A stretch of DNA of 64,000 nt from Thiocapsa marina 5811 (GTDB taxonomy: Bacteria; Pseudomonadota; Gammaproteobacteria; Chromatiales; Chromatiaceae). The stretch is from positions 91,961 to 155,960 of the forward strand of contig NZ_AFWV01000014.1 of the NCBI RefSeq assembly GCF_000223985.1. The letters are read 5' to 3'. The translations under genes were made by a program, and so were the position numbers. Positions 39,702 through 46,991 of the stretch are shown one piece after another (the stretch's first letter is position 1; the number at the start of each line of letters is the position of its first letter). The notes beneath the pieces were generated by a model that worked only from the letters and a program-made list of their open reading frames with translations, did no database searches and was not told the DNA's origin.

Positions 39702-39796
39702 GTAGGGTGGACAAGCGGCGTAGGGTGGACGAGCGAGAGCGAAGTCCACCGCGTCTCGCGCCGGCGCTGGTGGACTGCGCTGTGCTTGTCCACCCT
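39702..39796. repeat. GTAGGGTGGAC-type interspersed repeat
   Basis: GTAGGGTGGACAAGCGGC is followed by a second GTAGGGTGGACGAGCG, then AGCGAAGTCCACC and an inverted GGTGGACT...CTTGTCCACCCT. These long imperfect inverted repeats form a hairpin of about 90 bp. A related unit is at 42.23 kb, on the far side of phrB-tatD. Confidence 0.7.
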
Positions 39797-39950
39797 TGGC
39801 GACTTGGCCAGGTGTATGAGCAAGCCCGGGCAACGCGAGGGCGGGGGCCGACACGTCCGGCGGTCGCTCCGAGTGCAAGCGTGACACCAGGCGGCTCGAT
39901 CCCGAACACCCCACAACCCGATCCCAATCGACCCGAGACCGAATCCCTCA

Positions 39951-41396
39951 ATGCCGAGCACCGTCATCCTCTGGTTCCGTCGCGATCTGCGTCTCGACGA
40001 CAATCCAGCGCTGCAAGCGGCCCTGATCGACTGCGACAGACTCGTACCCGTCTATGTCCACGATCCAGACTCGGAGGCGCCTTGGGCGCCCGGTGCGGCG
40101 AGCCGGTGGTGGCTGCACGGCAGCCTGGCGAGCATGGACCAGGCTCTGCAGACGTTCGGCACTGGGCTCTTGATCGCACGCGGGGACGCCCTCGCCGAGC
40201 TGCGGCGCATCGTCGCGGCGACCGGCGCCACCCGGATCCACTGGAATCGTCTCTACGATCCGACCACGCGTGATCGCGATGGGCGGATCAAACAGGCCCT
40301 GCGGGCCGATGGCCTGCGTGCGGAGAGCCACAACGCATCCCTTCTGTTCGAGCCCTGGGAGATCGCCACCGGCACCGGCGAGCCCTACCGGGTCTTCACC
40401 GCCTTCTGGCGCCGCTGCGGCGCTCGGCTTTCCGATGTCGGCCCCCTGCCCGCCCCGACGACCTTGCCGCCGCCTCCCGAGTCGCCCGATTCGCTCCCCC
40501 TCGAAAACCTCGCCTTACTGCCGCGCATCCCCTGGGACACTGGATTGCGCGAGACCTGGACGCCCGGCGAGACCGCCGCGCTCGAGCAAGCCCGCGCCTT
40601 CGTGCAGGGCCGAATCCAGGGCTACGCGAGCGCGCGCGATCTGCCGGCCCTCGCCGGGACATCCGCGCTCTCGTCGCACCTGCACTTCGGCGAGATCGGT
40701 CCGCGGCGGGTCCTCGCCATGGTCAGGGAGCAGTGGGACGACCCGACCGCGGATCCGGTCGAGACCTTCGTGCGCGAGATCGGCTGGCGCGAATTCGCTC
40801 ACCATCTGATCTATCACTACCCGCACACCACCGACGAGCCGCTGGATCGCCGCTTCGCCGCTCTACCTTGGCGCGAAGAGGATGCCGATCGGTTGCTCCG
40901 GGCCTGGCAACGCGGGGAGACCGGCATCCCGCTGGTCGATGCCGGCATGCGCCAGCTCTGGCACACCGGCTGGATGCACAATCGGGTGCGCATGGTCGTC
41001 GCCTCCTTCCTGACCAAGAACCTGCGCCTGCCCTGGCAGGCCGGCGCACGCTGGTTTTGGGACACGCTGGTCGACGCGGATCTCGCCGCCAACAGCCTCG
41101 GCTGGCAATGGAGCGCCGGCTGCGGGGCGGACGCCGCGCCCTACTTCCGCATCTTCAATCCGGTCCTGCAGGGCGAGCGTTTCGACAAGAGCGGAGCCTA
41201 CGTCCGACGCTGGTGCCCGGAGCTGGCCCGGCTGCCGGACAAGTACATCCATCAACCCTGGACCGCCCCGAGCGCACTGCTCGAGCACGCAGGCATCCGG
41301 CTCGGGCGCGATTACCCGGCCCCGATCGTGGATCTCAAGGCGTCGCGGGAAGCGGCTCTGGCGGCCTACGAGGTCGTCAAGGCGGCGGGGCGCTGA
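39951..41396 (+). CDS. phrB: Deoxyribodipyrimidine photolyase
   Basis: The enzyme repairs cyclobutane pyrimidine dimers with light, using FADH and an antenna. The 481-residue protein has the N-terminal Rossmann domain (ILWFRRDLRLDDNPAL) and the C-terminal FAD domain (TSALSSHLHFGEIGPR, EIGWREFAHHLIYHYP, PLVDAGMRQLWHTGWMHNRVRM, SLGWQWSAGCG). Features fit class I CPD photolyases. It overlaps the convergent tatD-like gene by 20 bp at the 3' end. Confidence 0.97.
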   Translation: MPSTVILWFRRDLRLDDNPALQAALIDCDRLVPVYVHDPDSEAPWAPGAASRWWLHGSLASMDQALQTFGTGLLIARGDALAELRRIVAATGATRIHWNRLYDPTTRDRDGRIKQALRADGLRAESHNASLLFEPWEIATGTGEPYRVFTAFWRRCGARLSDVGPLPAPTTLPPPPESPDSLPLENLALLPRIPWDTGLRETWTPGETAALEQARAFVQGRIQGYASARDLPALAGTSALSSHLHFGEIGPRRVLAMVREQWDDPTADPVETFVREIGWREFAHHLIYHYPHTTDEPLDRRFAALPWREEDADRLLRAWQRGETGIPLVDAGMRQLWHTGWMHNRVRMVVASFLTKNLRLPWQAGARWFWDTLVDADLAANSLGWQWSAGCGADAAPYFRIFNPVLQGERFDKSGAYVRRWCPELARLPDKYIHQPWTAPSALLEHAGIRLGRDYPAPIVDLKASREAALAAYEVVKAAGR

Positions 41397-42183
41397 CCCG
41401 GCGCGAACCGGACGGTTCGATCCCGCCGAGGCCCGGCAAGACCGCGCGGGCATTGGCCGTCGTGAGGGCGGCCAAGACATCGGGCGACTCGCCCCTGACC
41501 TCGGACAGTGCCTGCAAAACATCGGGTAAATACTCGGGACTGTTGCGCTCCCCCCGGTGCGCAGCCACCGTCATATCCGGCGCATCCGTCTCGAGCACGA
41601 TCGACTCGCCCGGCAGCTCGGCGGCCAGACGGCGCAGACGCGAGGAGCGGGTGAAGGTCAACATCCCTCCGAAGCCGAGCCGGAAGCCCAGATCCAGATA
41701 CCGATGTGCCTGCTGGATGCTGCCGTTGAAGGCATGCGCGATACCGCCCGGCACACCGATCCGCTTCAGGGCCGTCAAGACGTCGTCGTGCGCCTTGCGC
41801 ACATGCAGGAGAACCGGCAAACCGGCGGATTTGGCAATCGACAACTGCGCCTCGAACAGCGCCAGCTGACCCGCCCGATCCAGCTCGGGCAGGAAATAGT
41901 CCAGACCGATCTCGCCGAGCGCGAGCAGCCGATGCTCGGCGATCGCACGCTCCAGCGCATCGAGATCGGCGTCACGGTGCCGGTCGAGAAAGAGCGGATG
42001 CAGACCCAGCGCCGGATAGAGATCGTCCGCCGAGGCACAGAGCGCGAGCAGACCGTCCCAACCCGCCGCATGGATCGCCGGAACCACGATCGCGGCCACG
42101 CCAGCCGAGCGCGCCCGGACCAACACCGCATCCCGATCGGCATCGAACTCGGCAACATCCAGATGACAGTGTGTATCGATCAT
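41377..42183 (-). CDS. TatD-family metal-dependent hydrolase
   Basis: The 268-residue TIM-barrel hydrolase has the metal-binding MIDTHCHLD at the start, GEIGLDYF, LHVRKAHDD and ETDAPDM. TatD proteins are Mg-dependent 3'-5' exonucleases linked to DNA repair and DNA degradation. I chose the ATG directly before IDTHCHLD, with GGGAGG upstream, over an extended start. Its last codons overlap those of phrB on the opposite strand. Confidence 0.95.
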   Translation of the reverse strand: MIDTHCHLDVAEFDADRDAVLVRARSAGVAAIVVPAIHAAGWDGLLALCASADDLYPALGLHPLFLDRHRDADLDALERAIAEHRLLALGEIGLDYFLPELDRAGQLALFEAQLSIAKSAGLPVLLHVRKAHDDVLTALKRIGVPGGIAHAFNGSIQQAHRYLDLGFRLGFGGMLTFTRSSRLRRLAAELPGESIVLETDAPDMTVAAHRGERNSPEYLPDVLQALSEVRGESPDVLAALTTANARAVLPGLGGIEPSGSRRVSAPPP

Positions 42184-42227
42184 GAGTCGCCTCCCGGACC
42201 GAGAAGCGCCGCAGGGCGGGCAAGCGC

Positions 42228-42306
42228 GTAGGTTGAACAAGCGACGCGCAATCCATCAGCGCCGCCGCAGGGCTCGGTGCCCTTCGCTCTCGCTCGTTCA
42301 CCCTAC
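42228..42306. repeat. GTAGGTTGAAC-type interspersed repeat
   Basis: GTAGGTTGAACAAGCG at the left and CTCGCTCGTTCACCCTAC at the right are imperfect inverted ends. It is the same class as 39.7 kb, and the two flank phrB-tatD. Confidence 0.6.
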
Positions 42307-42335
42307 AGGCCGGTCGCTCCTCTTCCCGAAATCAC

Positions 42336-42422
42336 CTTAAGCCGCGTCCGCTCCGGCGCCCTGAATGCGCTCGACCCGGATTCACCCGAAACCCGCCCAT
42401 ACCGCGACAGACGCGGCTTAAG
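42336..42422. repeat. TTAAACCGCG-type element, GC variant
   Basis: The ends CTTAAGCCGCGTC and GACGCGGCTTAAG are a perfect 13-bp inverted repeat, 87 bp overall. The A-to-G change on the left is matched by T-to-C on the right. The right end contains the stop codon of the NYN-domain gene. Confidence 0.85.
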
Positions 42423-43158
42423 CCGCCGAGCGCTGATCGCGCACCATCAACGCCTTGTGCGGTCCGCGACCGACCTGCCGCTCCTCGATCTCGAAGAGCT
42501 GGATCGCCTTGAGCAGCCCGCTGAGCTTGGCATAGCCGTAGTTGCGCGAGTCGAACTCGGGGCTGCGTTTGGCGATCGCCGAGCCGACCGCCCCGAGCCC
42601 GGCCCAACCGGTGTCGTCCGCCGCGCTGTCGAGTGCCGCACGCAGCAGGTTGACCAGCTTGGCATCGCGCTGCAGATCCTTGCCGCTCTTGCGCGTGGTC
42701 GAGTCACCGCCGGCGCCCTCGCGCAACACCTCGGTGTAGACGAACTTGTCGCAGGCCGCGACGAAGGGCTCGGGTGTCTTCTGCTCGCCGAAGCCGTAGA
42801 CGGTCATGCCCGATTCGCGCAGCCGCGAGGCCAGACGGGTAAAGTCGCTGTCGCTCGAAACGATGCAGAAGCCGTCGAAGTTGCGCGAATAGAGCAGATC
42901 CATGGCGTCGATCATCATGGCGCCGTCCGTGGCGTTCTTGCCCTTGGTATAGCGAAACTGCTGCATGGGCTGGATCGAGTGACGCAGCAGCGTCTCCTTC
43001 CAGGACCCCAGATTGGGCAGGGTCCAATCCCCGTAGATACGCTTGACGTGGGCCGTGCCGTATTTGGCGACCTCGGCGAGAAGCCCCTCGACGATGCTCG
43101 CTTGTGCATTGTCTGCATCGATGAGCACGGCAAGTTTGAGATTGGCGATATCCGACAT
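42418..43158 (-). CDS. NYN-domain protein with OST-HTH/LOTUS domain
   Basis: The 246-residue protein has an N-terminal NYN/PIN-like nuclease fold (VLIDADNAQAS with metal-binding aspartates, ATDGAMMIDAMDLLY, IVSSDSDFTRL) and a C-terminal OST-HTH-like RNA-binding region (about 165-235: VNLLRAALDSA, FDSRNYGYAKLSGLLKA). It is a LabA/YlaK-type NYN protein, probably an RNA nuclease or RNA-binding factor; the target is unknown. It is a lone gene between a repeat and the DUF2058 gene. Confidence 0.93.
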   Translation of the reverse strand: MSDIANLKLAVLIDADNAQASIVEGLLAEVAKYGTAHVKRIYGDWTLPNLGSWKETLLRHSIQPMQQFRYTKGKNATDGAMMIDAMDLLYSRNFDGFCIVSSDSDFTRLASRLRESGMTVYGFGEQKTPEPFVAACDKFVYTEVLREGAGGDSTTRKSGKDLQRDAKLVNLLRAALDSAADDTGWAGLGAVGSAIAKRSPEFDSRNYGYAKLSGLLKAIQLFEIEERQVGRGPHKALMVRDQRSAA

Positions 43159-43257
43159 CCGCGGTCTTCCTGTCGATCGATCTTTGAAATCAGTGGATTC
43201 CGAGCAACTCGGAGCGTGCTCGTCAGGAGGGTAGACGAGACGCGGCGCAGACCGTCG

Positions 43258-43800
43258 TCACCAGATCAAGTCGTCCGGGACCTGGTAGTCGGCATACGGA
43301 TCGTCCGCGTCCTTCTCCTCGACGGACTTGTTGTGGACCAGGACCAGGCTTGCATCGCGCGCGGCCACCCGAACGGCGATCTCCGCGGGAACCACCTCGT
43401 AGAAGGCATCCTGACGCACCACGGCCAGGGTTCCCGCGACCAGCTTCGCGTGCTGCTCCTTGTCGACGTAGATGCGTTTGAGCTTCGTCCCGTCGGTAAA
43501 GTTGAAGGCCAGATCGCTGCGATCGCGCACCACGCGGTGGGTGTGAATGAGTTGGCGAATCTCGTTTTCGGCGGCACGCAACGCCGCCTCCTCCTGCCGA
43601 CGCAGATTGAGCTCGCGGTCGCGCTCGAGCTTCTCGCGACGTGCACGCTCGGCGGCCTGACGGGCCTCGTTGTCGACCGCCGCGTTCCGCGGACCGGCAT
43701 GCTGCTTGGTCTTCTTGTGCTTGGTGGAACGGGCCTGCTTGAGCTTCTGCTCGTCGACCAAGCCGGCCTTGAGCAATTGGTCCTGCAACGAGTTGCCCAC
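43258..43800 (-). CDS. DUF2058 family protein
   Basis: The 180-residue protein matches the YaiL/DUF2058 family: NSLQDQLLKAGLVDEQKLKQ at the start, a Lys/Arg-rich coiled segment, and the C-terminal block FNFTDGTKLKRIYV and LIW at the end. The family is conserved in gammaproteobacteria and is thought to associate with nucleoid or RNA; the function is not settled. The start is GTG with GGAG nine bases upstream. Further upstream codons look non-coding. Confidence 0.9.
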   Translation of the reverse strand: MGNSLQDQLLKAGLVDEQKLKQARSTKHKKTKQHAGPRNAAVDNEARQAAERARREKLERDRELNLRRQEEAALRAAENEIRQLIHTHRVVRDRSDLAFNFTDGTKLKRIYVDKEQHAKLVAGTLAVVRQDAFYEVVPAEIAVRVAARDASLVLVHNKSVEEKDADDPYADYQVPDDLIW

Positions 43801-44085
43801 GGTGTGGATCTCCGAAAAAGATGTCGACGATCGCCCGGTCCGCCCACGTCCGCGAGGCGGCGGCGGATACCCGAACGCCCGAGCCGGACGACAGGATCCG
43901 ACAGGCGCGCCCGCGACGCAAGCATGCGTCGTCCTTGCGCCTGCCCGAAAGTTCCCCCCGGCGAACACCGGGGTTAGAATCCCGCGCGCCGCCGTTGCAC
44001 CGTTCCGCGATCGGCCTCGCCGCTGTATGCTCTTGGACCGCGTATCCTCCCACCCACTCGTTCATGGACCCTCGGAGTTCTGCTG

Positions 44086-44601
44086 ATGCCCCGTCTTTCA
44101 ATCGTTGTCGCGCTTGCCCTGTCGATCATCGTGCCGACCCATGTCTTCGCCGCCGACGTGCTGGGATACGTCGACATGCAGAAAGTCCTCGAGGAGAGCA
44201 AGCTGGGCAAGCGTCTGCAAGATCAATTGCGTGAAAAGTTCGAGCCGCGCGGCCAGGAGATGGCCGCCGAGGAGCAGGAAATTCGCAAGCTCCAACAGTC
44301 GCTCGAGCGCGATGCCCCGCTGATGAGCGCAGATCAGGTCAGTAAGCAGGAGGCCGACGTACAAAAACGCATCGAAACCTTCCAGAAGAAGGCAAACGCG
44401 ATCCAGGAGGAGATCATGAAGGTCCAGCAAACCAAGAGCCGAGAGATCATCGGCCCGGCGCGGGACTCCATCACCGCCGTCGCCAAGAAGAAGAAGATCG
44501 GCATGGTCGTCGAGCCCGGGATGACCGGATTGCTCTACATCGACGAGACGCTCGACCTGACCCCCGAGGTCATCAAACACCTGGATGCGAACACCAAGTA
44601 A
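44086..44601 (+). CDS. OmpH/Skp-family periplasmic protein
   Basis: The 171-residue protein has a signal peptide (cleavage near HVFAA-D) and the OmpH fold: LGYVDMQKVLEESKLGKRLQDQL, a long charged coiled coil (about 50-125) and a C-terminal strand VVEPGMTGLLYID. Skp chaperones outer-membrane proteins through the periplasm. However, skp normally sits next to bamA and lpxD, and here it does not, so this may be a second, specialised OmpH-like protein. Confidence 0.88.
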   Translation: MPRLSIVVALALSIIVPTHVFAADVLGYVDMQKVLEESKLGKRLQDQLREKFEPRGQEMAAEEQEIRKLQQSLERDAPLMSADQVSKQEADVQKRIETFQKKANAIQEEIMKVQQTKSREIIGPARDSITAVAKKKKIGMVVEPGMTGLLYIDETLDLTPEVIKHLDANTK

Positions 44602-44788
44602 ATCGGCAGGCATCCGGAGCATTCGGTATGAACGGGCTATGTCCGACCCGTTGCGCTGCGGTATCATTTTCAGGCACCCAGCCGAAATCGCCGCTGCGCT
44701 TGCATCCGGCGGCCGGAGCGGCCCCGACCACACGACCACCGGCGCGAGTACTGCGCGGGTTATTGCACCCTTCTGAGGAACGGACATC

Positions 44789-45025
44789 ATGCTTGGCGAA
44801 TCACACGACCTCCTTCACGAGTTCCCCGATCTCGAAACGAAGATCGCGACCCTGCGCTCCAACAATGCCGAATTCGCGCGACTCATGGATGACTACGACG
44901 CACTCGACGCGCGGGTACGCGACCTCGAAGAGCTCGGCACGCCCGTCGCCGACGAGACCATCGAGGAGCTCAAAAAGGAACGCCTGGTGCTGAAGGACAC
45001 GCTCTACGGTATTCTGCGCTCCTGA
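44789..45025 (+). CDS. DUF465 (YdcH-like) small protein
   Basis: The 78-residue helical protein matches the DUF465 pattern: SHDLLHEFPDLETKIATLRSNN.EFARLMDDYDALD, then EELKKERLVLKDTLYGIL. Such YdcH-like proteins are widespread in proteobacteria without a settled function. The 187-bp gap to the Skp-like gene shows nothing recognisable. Confidence 0.92.
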   Translation: MLGESHDLLHEFPDLETKIATLRSNNAEFARLMDDYDALDARVRDLEELGTPVADETIEELKKERLVLKDTLYGILRS

Positions 45026-45255
45026 CGGCGCATTCGGGTTGCCGAACAACGCGGTCCCCGAGTCGGGCTGCCCGGCACCGGCAACCCGACCGTAACGCGC
45101 CCTCGATATCGGACGAACGGCGTTCCGCCCTCACGTCAGCTGTCCCCGGCCATCGTGCAGGTCAGCGAGAATCGGATCCCGTCCAGGCCCCTCATTGCGT
45201 CCTGGACAACCCGGACACCAGATGAAACCATGCGCGGAAACCCAGACCCTTCCGC

Positions 45256-45903
45256 GTGAGCAAGACCCCAGTGCAATTTCGCATCATCCCCGTGACCCCC
45301 TTTCAGCAGAACACCACCTTGCTCTGGTGCGAACGCACTCGCGCGGCGGTCATCGTCGACCCCGGCGGCGAGGCCGAGCGCATCCTCGCCCAAGTGGCAG
45401 CGCTCGAGCTCGAGCCTGAATCCGTCCTGCTCACCCACGGCCACCTCGACCACGTCGGCGCCAGCGCCGAGGTCTCGCGCACGCTCGGCATCCCGATCTG
45501 GGGCCCGCATCCCGACGACGCCTTCTGGCTCAATGCGCTGGCCGAGCAATGCGAGATGTTCGGGTTCCCGCCCGTCACCGCTTTCGAGCCCGACCGTTGG
45601 CTCCGAGCAGGCGATCGCATCACCCTCGGCGATGAGGCCCTCGATGTCCTGCATTGCCCCGGTCATACCCCGGGCCATCTGGTCTTCTTCGACGCAAAGA
45701 GCAGGCTGGCCCAGGTCGGCGACGTCCTCTTCAAGGGCTCGATCGGACGCACGGACTTTCCGCGCGGAAACCATCGCCAGCTCCTGGACTCGATCCGAGA
45801 GCGCCTGTTTCCGCTCGGAGACGATGTGCGCTTCATCCCGGGACACGGCCCGATGTCCACCCTGGGCGAGGAACGACGCACCAACCCCTTCGTTCGCGAA
45901 TAG
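45256..45903 (+). CDS. Metallo-beta-lactamase-fold hydrolase (YcbL/glyoxalase II-like)
   Basis: The 215-residue protein has the MBL metal motif THGHLDHVG, HCPGHTPGHLVF, QVGDVLFKGSIGRTDFPRG and the final metal histidine in FIPGHGPMST. It resembles YcbL-type hydroxyacylglutathione hydrolases, which lack the C-terminal substrate domain of GloB. The start is GTG with a weak ribosome site, preceding MSKTPVQF. The 230-bp gap upstream has no gene. Confidence 0.92.
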   Translation: MSKTPVQFRIIPVTPFQQNTTLLWCERTRAAVIVDPGGEAERILAQVAALELEPESVLLTHGHLDHVGASAEVSRTLGIPIWGPHPDDAFWLNALAEQCEMFGFPPVTAFEPDRWLRAGDRITLGDEALDVLHCPGHTPGHLVFFDAKSRLAQVGDVLFKGSIGRTDFPRGNHRQLLDSIRERLFPLGDDVRFIPGHGPMSTLGEERRTNPFVRE

Positions 45904-45960
45904 GCGCGTTCGCCGAGCAACGTCCGCAACCGGGCAGCGGCCCGCGGAAGGAGCGGCATC

Positions 45961-46839
45961 ATGCGAAAACCAGGTATCTCCACGCCGACATCGGGCCGGA
46001 AGAGCAGTCCGCCGCGCAACCGTCCATTGCGCAACCCGCAAGCCGAGTCGCCCGACGCGCCGCCGCAAACGGCACTGAAACGCACCAAAAAGGCCCACTT
46101 TCTCGAACCCTACCGACTCTCCGAGTCGGCTCGCGCGGCCCTGCTCGCGTGCCTCGGCGATCACGCGGTCGGTGATCCGGAGAGTCGCGAGCTGTTCGCC
46201 GCCGCCGTCGAGTACGGCATCGCGAGCTGTCGAGCGCCCTCGACGAAGACCCGCGTCAACGAGAAACCTGCGATCGCGGCCGAGCAGAAGATCCGCCCGG
46301 CAGAGAAACCGGCCGCCGGGCCGTCGGCAAGCCCCGCCGCAGAGCCTACCTCGAATCCAAGCGCCTCCCTCGCGGCGCTCGCAGAGACCGCGCGTCGGCT
46401 CGTCCGAGGGCTCGGAGCGCTCGACGACCGGTCCCGCGAGGCCATCGGCAACCGCCTGCGCAACTCCGACCCTTTCGACCGTGCCCATGGCCAGGCCTAT
46501 CTGGATGCGGTCCGCCGCGAGGTCGAGCGCATCGCCGAGGCCGCCGCGGCCCTCGACACGCCGTCCGCGTCGTCCATCTCCCCGCCCGCCTCCTCCTCGG
46601 ACCCCACGCCCGCACCGGCGGCCGCCGCACAGGCCGAGGATCCGATCGAAGAGACGGCGCATCGCCTCGTACGGCGCGTCGCGGACGCCTACGAGGCCTG
46701 TTTCGAGACCAAGGCCGAGACCGGCGCGGGATACCCCTTCATTCCGGTCCTTCGACTCATCGCCGAGGACGCCGGGATCGCACTGCCTGCCGCCGACGCG
46801 CCGCTTCTCGAGATCCTGCCCGCGCATTGCCGGACCTAA
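45961..46839 (+). CDS. Hypothetical protein with low-complexity linkers
   Basis: I recognise no family. The 292-residue protein has two conserved-looking blocks: YRLSESARAALLACLGD..VGDPESRELFAAAVEYGI and a central helical AETARRLVRGLGALDDRSREAIGNRLRNSDPFDRAHGQAY. They are joined by Pro/Ser/Ala-rich linkers, and a C-terminal helix pair carries TAHRLVRRVADAY, echoing the central block. AAGGAG with good spacing supports the ATG. It may be cytoplasmic. A long open frame on the opposite strand is a high-GC shadow. Confidence 0.65.
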   Translation: MRKPGISTPTSGRKSSPPRNRPLRNPQAESPDAPPQTALKRTKKAHFLEPYRLSESARAALLACLGDHAVGDPESRELFAAAVEYGIASCRAPSTKTRVNEKPAIAAEQKIRPAEKPAAGPSASPAAEPTSNPSASLAALAETARRLVRGLGALDDRSREAIGNRLRNSDPFDRAHGQAYLDAVRREVERIAEAAAALDTPSASSISPPASSSDPTPAPAAAAQAEDPIEETAHRLVRRVADAYEACFETKAETGAGYPFIPVLRLIAEDAGIALPAADAPLLEILPAHCRT

Positions 46840-46991
46840 ACCATCGATACGACCACGATGACGACAACCACAATGACGACGCACGGGCTCGACACATCTG
46901 CCGTGCTCGACGAGGTCTACAGTCGTCGGGCCGTTCGGCCGCGTTTCTGAGTACAATGGTCGGTCCGTGGGCAACGGTTGGCGGGTATCAA

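Noticed and set aside
45136..46974. A 612-codon minus-strand frame
   Set aside because: It covers the MBL hydrolase and the following hypothetical gene, both with better start sites and protein character on the plus strand.
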